Below the pieces are notes generated by a model. The model saw only the letters and a list, made by a program, of their open reading frames with translations, searched no databases and was not told where the DNA came from. From the NCBI GenBank assembly GCA_038244055.1, contig JBBRTW010000077.1, positions 1 through 19,766 of the forward strand: a stretch of 19,766 bases of DNA, in the 5' to 3' direction. Position numbers and translations under genes: made by a program. Positions 6,526 to 13,867 of the stretch are shown here, one piece after another. This DNA is from DASPKW01 sp038244055 (GTDB taxonomy: Bacteria; Planctomycetota; Phycisphaerae; Tepidisphaerales; Tepidisphaeraceae). Position 1 is the first letter of the stretch, and every line of letters starts with the position of its first letter.

Positions 6526-8745
6526 CTACGGCGTTAACGGCTTTTCCCGCGCTCCCTCCGCTTCGACAATCGGCCAGGTCGCCCGCAGTTCATCTTTATA
6601 CGGGCCGATCTTCTCCACCGGGATCGCCTTGAACCCCAGCTTGAACGCGGGGCTATCGGGCTTGAGGCGGTAATCATCTTTGGCCGCATCGACAAACATC
6701 GGGTCGGCGACGAGCGAATGGGCATCCTCGCCGGCCGCCTGCCAGTCTTCCCAGTTTTCTTTGGCCGGGGCATTTTTCGCGGCGGTCTTCGGCTTGGACA
6801 TGCCGACTTTCACCGGGCCGGCCGTGTTCCAGACCAGATTGTAATCCGATGGATTTTTCTCGTAGTTGAAGCTGCCGACTTTGAATGCCTTCGCTTTGGC
6901 GTCCATCGACACGAGGATGTTGCGCTGGAAAACGTTGCCGCTCATGATCGTGCTGTCGGGCAAGACCGCCTTGCTCGGGTGCAGGTCCATGTTCCGCATC
7001 GATTTCCACGCGGGCTGGTCGATGACCGATTCGTACCCCTTGATCATCGTCGGCAGATGCGTGGCCCAGGAGCGGCTCTGCTCCGTCCAGCCGTTGCACT
7101 CGATCTGGGCGATCTTGCCATCGACGAAAATGTTGTTCTCCACCAGATTGTCCCGGCCATTGTGCAGATGCAGCGGGCCGCGGCGGGCGCGGGCGACAAT
7201 ATTGCCGATCACATCCACGCCGCCGGCGTTGTCATCGAGATAGATGCCCCAGGAATAGTGGGGCGATTCCCACTTTCCATTCTCGAAGCCGTACCCAAGG
7301 CTGTCGTGGAAATAGTTGTAACGGATCACCGTGCCGCGCGAGCTGATCCAGTCGCGCCCGCCGGTGTAGACCGCGCCGGTGTCGGCCGTTTCCAGGTTGA
7401 TGTGGCGGATGTGGTTGTATTCGATGATCAGGTTATTGCCTGAAAACATGATCCCCATGCGCGGGCCATCGTGGATCAGATTGTGGCTGGCGCGGTTGCC
7501 GCACCCGCTCATGCTGATGCCGACCCCCTGCTTGTAGAAAACGCCGACGTGGTGGATGTAGTTGTTGTCGGCGTAGTTGTTGCCCGCGGTCAGCGTCTTG
7601 CGATCGCCGCCGTTGATGGAGACGCCGTTGCTGCCGGTGCCGGAGATATCGCAGCCGGCGACGCCATTGTTGAACCCGCCATTAATGCCGACGCCGCTGC
7701 CGTGGTAGTCGCCGACATCGGTCACCTTGTTGCCGGCGAAGAGGCAGTCGCTGGCATTTTTGAACTCGACGGCGGTGCCTTCGCAACATTGGAAGCGCAG
7801 GCCGCGAATGGTGAGGTGATGCGCGCCCTCGCCGACATCGAGAATCGTGCGCGTGGTGGGCACGAGAACCTCCACAGCCTGCGCCCGCACTTTTTTCGGC
7901 GGCCAGAAGTAGAGCGTGGCCGACTTTTTATCGAGATACCACTCCCCCGGCGCATCGAGTTCCTCAAAGACATTCTGCACATAATAGCGATCGCCCGGGC
8001 GGATGGGGTAAGAGCAGTCGGCCGAGAGTTTGATCGTGCGCGTGGCCGGATCGACCGAGGCGAAGCGAACGATGTTGTTCCACCAGTTATAGCGCGCGAA
8101 AACGAACACCTCCGCCTCGGCGGGATTGGCCCATGTACCCGGCCGAGCATCGGCCTCCTTGTACTTGAATGTGCGGCGGTCTTCGCCGGGAACTTCGGCG
8201 TACATCGGCACCAGCTTCCCATCCGCATACGCCCACCCGCCGCCGTAAGGATTCTGCGGGTCGTAGTTCGGCCAGCGGGCCAGATGCTGCCGCTCGCCAT
8301 TAAAAATAAGCTGGCTGAATTTGGCGTCCTTCAATCCCTGCGCCGCCAGATCGACCTTGAGGATCTCGCCCTTGAACGGTTCGAAACCGCTGACGACCTT
8401 TCCGCCGACCAGCACGGGCCATTCATCGTTGTACCCGCGCCAGGTCACCGGCGCGCCGGCCTGACCGGAGTCTTCCTTGGAGAGCTTGAAGCCTTTGGGG
8501 AGGCGATAGAAGCCGGCGCGGATGCTCACGGTGATCGCATCGGCCGGCGCGGTTTTGCGAACTTCGCGAGCGGCATCGCGGGCGCGCTCGAGAGTGAGGA
8601 ACGGGCCATCGCTGTTCTTATCGTTGGCCTGCGCCAACTTGCCGCTCCAGGCATCGTTGCCGGATGGGGCGATGAAGAACTCAGCGGCGCGGGCGGTCGG
8701 AATTGCAGCAAACAGACATAGGATCGAAATGAGTTTGGGAATCAT
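6526..8745 (-). CDS. Exported right-handed parallel beta-helix repeat protein
   Basis: The 739-aa protein has a short signal peptide (MIPKLISILCLFAAIPTARA, cut before AEFF). It then has the opening FFIAPSGNDAWSGKLA...DGPFLTLERARDAAREVRK, typical of secreted bacterial beta-helix proteins. From about residue 290 to 560 there is a long series of short strand-turn repeats rich in Asn and Gly (LTIRGLRF, NNGVAGCDISGTGSNGVSI, NNYADNNYIHHVGV, NLIIEYNHI, NVFQRNILV). These match right-handed parallel beta-helix repeats as in polysaccharide lyases, pectate-lyase-like and some glycoside hydrolase families. The C-terminal part (SLVADPMFVDAAKDDYRLKPDSPAFKLGFKAI) is the usual closing motif of such planctomycete proteins. 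I infer extracellular or periplasmic polysaccharide binding or degradation; the active site cannot be assigned. There is no clear Shine-Dalgarno. Confidence 0.9.
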   Translation of the reverse strand: MIPKLISILCLFAAIPTARAAEFFIAPSGNDAWSGKLAQANDKNSDGPFLTLERARDAAREVRKTAPADAITVSIRAGFYRLPKGFKLSKEDSGQAGAPVTWRGYNDEWPVLVGGKVVSGFEPFKGEILKVDLAAQGLKDAKFSQLIFNGERQHLARWPNYDPQNPYGGGWAYADGKLVPMYAEVPGEDRRTFKYKEADARPGTWANPAEAEVFVFARYNWWNNIVRFASVDPATRTIKLSADCSYPIRPGDRYYVQNVFEELDAPGEWYLDKKSATLYFWPPKKVRAQAVEVLVPTTRTILDVGEGAHHLTIRGLRFQCCEGTAVEFKNASDCLFAGNKVTDVGDYHGSGVGINGGFNNGVAGCDISGTGSNGVSINGGDRKTLTAGNNYADNNYIHHVGVFYKQGVGISMSGCGNRASHNLIHDGPRMGIMFSGNNLIIEYNHIRHINLETADTGAVYTGGRDWISSRGTVIRYNYFHDSLGYGFENGKWESPHYSWGIYLDDNAGGVDVIGNIVARARRGPLHLHNGRDNLVENNIFVDGKIAQIECNGWTEQSRSWATHLPTMIKGYESVIDQPAWKSMRNMDLHPSKAVLPDSTIMSGNVFQRNILVSMDAKAKAFKVGSFNYEKNPSDYNLVWNTAGPVKVGMSKPKTAAKNAPAKENWEDWQAAGEDAHSLVADPMFVDAAKDDYRLKPDSPAFKLGFKAIPVEKIGPYKDELRATWPIVEAEGAREKPLTP

Positions 8746-8828
8746 GGACGCACTCTGGGATACAAGGGAGGCGGGGCGATACGACTCGATCAGTCCAGCA
8801 TCGCCGGAGTCGGGCCGTCAGACAACGG

Positions 8829-8846
8829 CGTTTGGCGGGCCAAACG
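8829..8846. terminator. Hairpin downstream of spoVR (possible terminator)
   Basis: CGTTTGG and CCAAACG form a perfect 7-bp stem with a CGGG tetraloop, about 60 bp past the SpoVR stop and before the beta-helix gene start. There is no U-tract on the minus strand, so if it ends transcription it is not a classical intrinsic terminator. Confidence 0.35.
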
Positions 8847-8906
8847 ATGATTCGCAGGTCATTGGAGCGGTTTGGAAGAATTTTCCCTGAGCATCGCCGC
8901 CGCCCT

Positions 8907-10442
8907 TCAATTCACCTGATGCGCCGGCCCTGGCGTGTCATCGTGGATCGCCTGCTGCTTGGCCTGCGTTCCATCGAAACTGTAGAGGATCATCTCATCG
9001 TCGATCTTGGCCTGTAAATGCACCGGCCGGCCCCAGAGCTTGTAGACGTTCTTGAGCGTCTCCATCGCGTATTTGATCTCGATATCCAGCCCGTTGTGCT
9101 GGTGGGCCATGTAGAGTTCGCCGCGATTGCAGTAATTGCCATCGACGACATAAACGAAGGGCTGGCCCATGTTGGTAAGCTGGTAGAGCAGCGTCTGCTT
9201 GATGCGCACCGGGTCGCGGCTGATGATGCGGATCTGGCCGGTGTGGGGGTCGCGGCCGTACTGGTAGAACTTGTGCTTCTCGATGAATTCGGGGGTCATG
9301 AACTCATCGATGAAGGTCAGATCGTTGTAGACGCGCCGGACTTCGAAGATTTTATCGCGCCCCAGGCCCAGGCCCTTGTCCCACTTCTTTCGCGCGCCCA
9401 GGTCGTCGCATTCCTCGTATTCCTTGCCGAATTTCCCCTTGTTCCAGCGGTCTTCGATATCGCGGAACATCTCCACGCCGATTTTGTAGGGGTTGAAACC
9501 GCCCGGCGGCATGTGCACCGTGCCGGAGTGATGATCGGCGTACTCGATGATCTCCTTGGCCTCCACGAAATGCCGCGTCATCAGTTTGGAATGCCAGTAG
9601 GTCGCCCATCCTTCGTTCATGACCTTGGTCATGCCCTGGGGCGAAAAATAATACGCCTCCTCGCGCACCAGCGAGAGTAGATCGGCCTGCCAATCCTCCA
9701 GCCGCGCGTGTTGCAATAGATATTGCAGCACATCGCGCGTCGGGCGGGCAGGGGTGGAGTGGCGCTTCCTGGCCGCCTCGTCGCGGTTTTTCTTCGCCTC
9801 GGCCTCCAGGATCGCCCGCGGGTTAATCCAGCGATCCATGTAATCCTTGGCCTGAAACTTGGTCACCTGCGGCGCTTCCCGCTTGGGCTCGGCGGCCGCC
9901 ACATCCACCGGCCCGCGGTTCATGAAAACCGAGTACGGATCGATCAAATGCTCGATCGACAGACACACATCCATGAACTGCTCGACCGCCTCGTACCCCT
10001 GCTTCTCCACATGCTTGCGCACGCGCGTGGCGTGGTTGGCCATCTCATCCATCATCTTGCGGTTGGTCTTGCCGAACCAGTAGTTGTTCTTGAAGAAATC
10101 GCAATGAGCGTAGACGTGCGCGATGACCAGCTTCTGATCCACCAGCGCATTGGATTCCTGCAAATAGGCGTAGCAGGGATCGTTATTGATCACCATCTCG
10201 TAAATGCGCCCCAGCCCGTAGAAATGCTGTTTCCGCAGCCGCTCGTATTCCATCCCCCAGCGCCAGTGCGGATACCGCTGCGGAAACCCCCCGTAGGCCG
10301 CGATCTGGTTCATCTGCTCGTAGTCGCACATCTCGAAGATGACGTTGTAGAAATCCAGGCCATAGGAGCGGGCCTGCTCGCGGATGAGCTTTTTAGCCAC
10401 GAGGAGCTCGGGAGGGAATTCGGCGAGATGGTGGGAGGACAT
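8907..10442 (-). CDS. spoVR: SpoVR family protein
   Basis: The 511-aa length equals the usual size of the family (E. coli YcgB and Bacillus SpoVR relatives). Recognisable stretches are ARSYGLDFYNVIFEMCDYEQMNQIAAYGGFPQRYPHWRWGME near residues 25-65, LVIAHVYAHCDFFKNNYWF near 105-125, YYFSPQGMTKVMNEGWATYWHSKLM near 270, and HSGTVHMPPGGFNPYKIGVEMFRDIE near 305-330. The family is cytosolic and is usually encoded with PrkA kinase and YeaH (DUF444), acting in stress or sporulation-like responses; its biochemical activity is unresolved. Here neither partner is in the window. The start at 10442 has an AAAGG at moderate spacing and a TATAAT about 50 bp upstream. Confidence 0.96.
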   Translation of the reverse strand: MSSHHLAEFPPELLVAKKLIREQARSYGLDFYNVIFEMCDYEQMNQIAAYGGFPQRYPHWRWGMEYERLRKQHFYGLGRIYEMVINNDPCYAYLQESNALVDQKLVIAHVYAHCDFFKNNYWFGKTNRKMMDEMANHATRVRKHVEKQGYEAVEQFMDVCLSIEHLIDPYSVFMNRGPVDVAAAEPKREAPQVTKFQAKDYMDRWINPRAILEAEAKKNRDEAARKRHSTPARPTRDVLQYLLQHARLEDWQADLLSLVREEAYYFSPQGMTKVMNEGWATYWHSKLMTRHFVEAKEIIEYADHHSGTVHMPPGGFNPYKIGVEMFRDIEDRWNKGKFGKEYEECDDLGARKKWDKGLGLGRDKIFEVRRVYNDLTFIDEFMTPEFIEKHKFYQYGRDPHTGQIRIISRDPVRIKQTLLYQLTNMGQPFVYVVDGNYCNRGELYMAHQHNGLDIEIKYAMETLKNVYKLWGRPVHLQAKIDDEMILYSFDGTQAKQQAIHDDTPGPAHQVN

Positions 10443-10489
10443 TTCGATAACACCTTTCAGTCGGCGGGCAGGCGCACGATATCCGCCCC

Positions 10490-10495
10490 ATTATA
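10490..10495 (-). promoter_or_regulatory. Candidate -10 element of spoVR
   Basis: A perfect TATAAT on the minus strand, in the 82-bp gap between the glycosyltransferase and spoVR, would give a leader of about 40 nt. No good -35 was found at 16-18 bp. It suggests spoVR has its own promoter rather than being read from the upstream gene. Confidence 0.4.
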
Positions 10496-10524
10496 GGTCC
10501 GCCATCTCTGGGAAGGCATCGGGA

Positions 10525-11706
10525 TTATGCCTTGGCTGGGGCAAGGTTTCCGGCAGCCCGCGGATGTCCGGCGAGGCATTGCCGGTAAAACGCCACGGAT
10601 TGGGCAACCGTGCTCTCGATCGAGAAGGCATCCCGCACCTGAAGCCGGGCGGCCTCTCCGAGGCGATGGGCAAGATCGCGATCGGCGACCAGGGTTTCGA
10701 TGGCATGGGCGAGCGGTTGGGGCTGGCCATCCTCCGCGGCGACCAGAAGGCCGGTTTGGCCGTTCGTAACGAACTCGGTGAACGGGGGCATATCGGTCGC
10801 GACCACCGCGCATCCGACGGACATCGCCTCGGCGACAACCAGGCCGAAGGTTTCGAGGTGGCTGGGAAAGGCGAAAACCCGGGCTCGCTTCATCCATTCC
10901 AGAAGCGCCGCCCGGCTGATGAGGCCCAGAAAACGGCAGCGGGCACTCAGTTCCTGGCCGAGGATGAGGCGCACGATCTGCGCGGCGTCTTTGTCGCCTT
11001 CCGCCGCAACCGTGCCGGCATAGACGAGATGGAGGCCGGGGAACCGGATGAGGAATGATCTTGCAGCCTCCGCGAGCCGCATCGCTCCCTTGCGGCGCGA
11101 GACCGTACCCGCATAAAGCACGAATTGATCGGGAACGTCGCCGCCCAGCACGGCTGATTCATTCGGGCGGACGATGGGATAGTGAATGACCTGCCGGCGC
11201 GCCGGCTCGATCCCCGGAAACGAATCGTGCGTAAGCTGCGCGGCGTATTGCGAAACGGCGATCCAGTTGCGATGGGCGCGGAGGGTCTTGCGCTCGCACC
11301 AGGTCATGACGCGGGAGACCTTGATTTTCTGCAAGTGGGAGATCGTCGTGGCCGACAGATGCAGACGAACGGATACCGGGCAATCATCGAATCGCCCGGG
11401 GAGCCATCCCTGAAACTCGGGCACCTCGATCATCTCGATTCTGCCCCGACGAACCTCGGCATGAAGAAACTGCCGCAACGTCCGCCGATTCAAGTACCAG
11501 GAGATGGGGCGAGGCAGGGGCGAGCGCGGCAGAGTAACGACGCGGACCCCCTGTTCGGTGGTTCGCTCGGAGCGGCGGTCGCCTAGCTCGACAACCGTGG
11601 GATGGTGTCCGGCCTCCAGCAACCCGCGCGCAAACGCCTCGATAAACGTGCCGATTCCGCCATGATGGCGCGGGGGGAACTCGTTGCAGAAAAGGCCGAT
11701 GTTCAT
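10525..11706 (-). CDS. Glycosyltransferase family 4 (GT-B fold)
   Basis: The 393-aa protein has the GT4 N-terminal domain opening MNIGLFCNEFPPRHHGGIGTF with a Gly-rich acceptor loop. A linker follows, then a C-terminal donor domain starting QFVLYAGTVSRRKGA (Lys206). The nucleotide-sugar site FAFPSHLETFGLVVAEAMSVG has the E-x7-E pair (Glu285, Glu293) of retaining GT-B enzymes. It ends with TDMPPFTEFVTNGQTGLLV and helical packing. It should transfer a sugar from a nucleotide donor to a lipid-linked or polysaccharide acceptor on the cytosolic face of the membrane. No other polysaccharide gene is next to it, so the glycan cannot be named. A TATACT box 64 bp upstream may be its promoter. Confidence 0.95.
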   Translation of the reverse strand: MNIGLFCNEFPPRHHGGIGTFIEAFARGLLEAGHHPTVVELGDRRSERTTEQGVRVVTLPRSPLPRPISWYLNRRTLRQFLHAEVRRGRIEMIEVPEFQGWLPGRFDDCPVSVRLHLSATTISHLQKIKVSRVMTWCERKTLRAHRNWIAVSQYAAQLTHDSFPGIEPARRQVIHYPIVRPNESAVLGGDVPDQFVLYAGTVSRRKGAMRLAEAARSFLIRFPGLHLVYAGTVAAEGDKDAAQIVRLILGQELSARCRFLGLISRAALLEWMKRARVFAFPSHLETFGLVVAEAMSVGCAVVATDMPPFTEFVTNGQTGLLVAAEDGQPQPLAHAIETLVADRDLAHRLGEAARLQVRDAFSIESTVAQSVAFYRQCLAGHPRAAGNLAPAKA

Positions 11707-11769
11707 CGAGGTATCTCTGAAGCGATGTCCGAACCACCTGTGTTACCCAAAAGGATGCGGGCGAGGGGG

Positions 11770-11775
11770 AGTATA
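11770..11775 (-). promoter_or_regulatory. Candidate -10 element of the glycosyltransferase gene
   Basis: TATACT on the minus strand would place the transcript start roughly 55-60 nt before the ATG at 11706. No -35 was seen, so this is tentative. Confidence 0.3.
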
Positions 11776-11807
11776 CGTCATCCTGGCCGGGCACCGCCAT
11801 GGGAGGC

Positions 11808-11837
11808 GCGATTTGCCGGCGCATGCGACCAAATCGC
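11808..11837. terminator. Hairpin after the lipoprotein/micro-ORF unit
   Basis: GCGATTTG (11808-11815) and CAAATCGC (11830-11837) form a perfect 8-bp stem around a 14-nt loop that itself contains the palindrome CGCATGCG. It begins 4 nt past the micro-ORF stop, a position expected for a terminator of the minus-strand lipoprotein transcript. There is no U-tract. Confidence 0.4.
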
Positions 11838-11840
11838 CGC

Positions 11841-11897
11841 TTACACATGCAAATTGAGCGAGTAGAGAATCTTGAGCCGCGTGGTGTAAGCAGGCAT
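11841..11897 (-). CDS. Possible micro-ORF of 18 aa downstream of the lipoprotein
   Basis: ATG at 11897 lies 3 nt after the lipoprotein stop. The frame reads MPAYTTRLKILYSLNLHV and then TAA, right before a hairpin. The amphipathic sequence and tight spacing make it worth noting, but it is so short that chance is a serious alternative; it could also be the eroded start of a longer gene. No function is proposed. Confidence 0.25.
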   Translation of the reverse strand: MPAYTTRLKILYSLNLHV

Positions 11898-11900
11898 TGT

Positions 11901-12128
11901 TCAGAAGTCAAATCCGCCCCGTCCGTCGACAATCCAGTAAACGTGCCGATCCCCATCAGCCGGTAGGCTCCACTTTCCCACATCACGCTCGAACTTCGCC
12001 GTGCCATGGTTATTTACGCTGATGCTGTAGGCCGCAAGATACAACTCGCCCTGATAAACATGTGTTTCGGTAGCGCATCCAGCCAAGAGGAGTGCGATTG
12101 CCAAAACCAGACTCGAAAGGTGAATCAC
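11901..12128 (-). CDS. Small predicted lipoprotein
   Basis: A 75-aa product starting with GTG at 12128: a short hydrophobic signal (VIHLSSLVLAIALL) and a clear lipobox LLAGC at residues 14-18, followed by ATETHVYQGELYLAAYS. The mature part is about 58 residues and ends with a HVYWIVDGRGGFDF tail. The frame is open far upstream to 12449, but that extension has no hydrophobic start and runs antisense through the gene remnant at 12198-12425, so I reject it. A GGAG lies about 11 nt upstream of the GTG. It should be a lipid-anchored envelope protein. I do not recognise the family. Confidence 0.65.
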   Translation of the reverse strand: MIHLSSLVLAIALLLAGCATETHVYQGELYLAAYSISVNNHGTAKFERDVGKWSLPADGDRHVYWIVDGRGGFDF

Positions 12129-12185
12129 TCTAGCCGCCGCTCCGCATCGCGGATGGCAATCCCGGAGAACTTTGCCGTTTCGCGT

Positions 12186-12191
12186 TACAAT
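12186..12191 (+). promoter_or_regulatory. Candidate -10 (TACAAT) immediately before the GTG of the membrane/zinc-ribbon remnant
   Basis: TACAAT is followed by six bases and GTG at 12198, so a transcript would begin at or near the start codon. The same CGCGTTACA context appears before the gene at 14865, which makes it less likely to be chance. Confidence 0.35.
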
Positions 12192-12197
12192 CGCATC

Positions 12198-12425
12198 GTG
12201 ATCGTGCGCCGCGCCGCAAAAATCGCTTGTCTCCTGCTGCTGCTTCCGGGCATCCCGGCCGGGGTTCTGTGGGTGCGCAGCTATTGGGTGATGGACCTGG
12301 TCGAGTGGGGGGGCTGGCGGTTTGCGACTACGATCTTCGCGTCTCGCCCAATCGATGCCCCGAGTGCGGCGCGGCCGCTCCCGCGAAAGGCCGCTCCTGA
12401 CGCCCGCCGCCCGCATACAGCATGA
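12198..12425 (+). pseudogene. Broken planctomycete 'WVRSYW / YDLR-CPECG' small membrane protein gene
   Basis: In the first frame the GTG at 12198 gives a hydrophobic segment and then VLWVRSYWVMDLVEWGG, the recognisable start of a small membrane protein family common in Phycisphaerae. In another frame the sequence from 12323 reads CDYDLRVSPNRCPECG and stops at 12398-12400. That is the zinc-ribbon end of the same family (usually CxxCGYDLRATPxRCPECG). The two parts join within about 15 bp around a run of seven G (12307-12313). A -1 shift there would fuse them into a protein of ~67 aa. Even so, the periplasmic middle, the second membrane segment and the first zinc-ribbon Cys are missing. The unshifted frame runs on to a stop at 12425, overlapping the methyltransferase ATG by 4 bp. 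I read it as an internal deletion plus frameshift; slippage or a sequencing indel in the G7 run could explain the shift but not the missing middle. Confidence 0.65.
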
Positions 12426-13867
12426 TCGATCAACCTTCGACAACCCCATCCGCCTCCCGCCAACATCGCAAGTCGACCGGCGCTTATTACACTCCCGCGC
12501 CCCTGATCGATCTACTTCTCGATCGCGCGCTGATGCCGCTCATCGCACAACGCGCAACTGGCAAGTCGCAACTGACGATCCTCGACCCCGCCTGCGGCCC
12601 CGGCGATTTCCTTATCGCCGCGCGCGATCGCCTGCAACATCATCCGCAACCGACTGAACTTCACGGTATCGATCTCGACCCCAATGCCATCGCCGCCGCC
12701 CGCGCTTCTCTGCCTTCCTCACATTTACCATTTGACATTTGCCATTTGACATGGACTTTGACCAACGCCCTCCTCTCCCCCCCCGCCGCCCTCCAACCCC
12801 ACTCGATCGACCTGGTTCTGGGCAATCCTCCCTTCGTCAACGCCATCGAAAAGTATCTCACTGCGGACACCAAACTGCTCCTCCGCCAGCGCTTCCCCGA
12901 AGTGACCGGCGCGGCCGATCTTTCCTGCTATTTTCTGGCACAGGCCATCCGCCTGGTTCGCCCCGGCGGCCGAATCGCTTTTGTGTTGCCCCGCGCCCTT
13001 CTCAATTCGCCGACCGCCGCCGGCCTCCGCGCCCATCTCCCGCCGCATCTCCGACCCAATCTCATCTATGCCCCCGACCGCCACGATTTCTTCCCCGGCG
13101 CGGCCATCTTCATCTGCTGCCTCATCCTCGGCCCGGCCGACCATTGCCTGCTCAGCGCCGATCCCGACCCCGCCACCGCGCATTTCATCCCCTCGCCCCT
13201 TCCCGAAACATCCAACTGGTGGCAACACCTCCATCAGCACACGCAGTCTCCATCCGCGATCCTCCATCCTCCATCTTCGTCTTCAACTTCTTCACTTCGC
13301 CACCACTTCCACGCCCAATCCTCCCTGACCGCCGGCGATGCTTACGACCTCCTCCCCTATCTATTCGATTCCCAATCCGGTCCCGGCCAGAAACTCCTGA
13401 CCACGGGCCTGATCGATCCGCGCGAATCGCTCTGGGGGCGGGTTTCCTGTCGATTTCTCAAGCGACAATTTCAATTCCCGCGGGTCCGCCCCGATGCGCC
13501 GCTGACGGAATCGCTCGCCCATCGCCTGGCGCAGTCGCGCCGGCCGAAGATCATTATCGCAGGGCTGGCGAAACGGTTCGAAGCGATTCTCGATGAAGCC
13601 GGCGAATATCTCGGCGCGGTTTCCACGTTTTCCGTTTTCGATCCTGAAGATGACCTGCCCTCCCTGCTCGCTCTTTTGGATCACCTCCATTGCCCCGCGA
13701 TGACCGATCACCTGATTTCTCAACTGGCCGCCAATGCCCTGCGCGGGCGGCATATCACGCTGAAAAAATCGTTTCTGCTGGACCTGCCCCTTCCGCCTGA
13801 ATGGCCGGCCGCCGATGGATCTCCGCCCCATCCAGCGCCGCAATCCACCGTAGCGTTTCCAGATTAA
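12422..13867 (+). CDS. Orphan N6-adenine DNA methyltransferase (Eco57I/TaqI-like)
   Basis: The 481-aa protein has the gamma-type N6-adenine methyltransferase order: motif X KSTGAYYTPAPLIDLLL (about residues 17-34), motif I TILDPACGPGDFLIAARDRL for SAM binding (52-71), motif II ELHGIDLDPNAI, and the catalytic motif IV DLVLGNPPF (about 129-137). Its C-terminal ~150 residues (from SLWGRVSCRFLK on, ending LKKSFLLDLPLPPEW) resemble the target-recognition domain of TaqI/Eco57I-type enzymes. No nuclease motif is seen in the protein or in its neighbours, so it is an orphan methylase or the remainder of a restriction-modification system. The start overlaps the upstream remnant (ATGA) and lacks a Shine-Dalgarno. 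Two heptamer tracts lie inside the gene, one between motifs II and IV. The stop shares TTAA with the convergent neighbour. Confidence 0.9.
   Translation: MIDQPSTTPSASRQHRKSTGAYYTPAPLIDLLLDRALMPLIAQRATGKSQLTILDPACGPGDFLIAARDRLQHHPQPTELHGIDLDPNAIAAARASLPSSHLPFDICHLTWTLTNALLSPPAALQPHSIDLVLGNPPFVNAIEKYLTADTKLLLRQRFPEVTGAADLSCYFLAQAIRLVRPGGRIAFVLPRALLNSPTAAGLRAHLPPHLRPNLIYAPDRHDFFPGAAIFICCLILGPADHCLLSADPDPATAHFIPSPLPETSNWWQHLHQHTQSPSAILHPPSSSSTSSLRHHFHAQSSLTAGDAYDLLPYLFDSQSGPGQKLLTTGLIDPRESLWGRVSCRFLKRQFQFPRVRPDAPLTESLAHRLAQSRRPKIIIAGLAKRFEAILDEAGEYLGAVSTFSVFDPEDDLPSLLALLDHLHCPAMTDHLISQLAANALRGRHITLKKSFLLDLPLPPEWPAADGSPPHPAPQSTVAFPD
12722..12749. repeat. Heptamer tract inside the methyltransferase gene
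   Basis: Four consecutive 7-bp units: CATTTAC, CATTTGA, CATTTGC, CATTTGA. They fall in the coding region between motifs II and IV and encode the unusual HLPFDICHLT stretch without breaking the frame. Confidence 0.8.
13251..13292. repeat. Second degenerate heptamer tract inside the methyltransferase gene
   Basis: Units in 7-bp phase run CATCCGC, GATCCTC, CATCCTC, CATCTTC, then decay through GTCTTCA and ACTTCTT. The tract encodes the low-complexity segment AILHPPSSSSTSS, probably a surface loop. Confidence 0.65.

Noticed and set aside
7471..8721. 416-aa plus-strand open frame
   Set aside because: Antisense shadow of the beta-helix gene; composition is Val/Ala/Asp-rich as expected from reverse reading of GC-rich codons.
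9018..10496. Two long plus-strand frames (220 and 257 aa)
   Set aside because: They run antisense to spoVR and carry no recognisable domain.
11384..12007. 207-aa minus-strand frame upstream of the glycosyltransferase
   Set aside because: It is out of frame with both the glycosyltransferase and the lipoprotein and overlaps each; no motif was seen.
11901..12449. Long 182-aa form of the lipoprotein
   Set aside because: The extension precedes the signal sequence and lipobox, which must be at the N-terminus, and it overlaps the plus-strand remnant.
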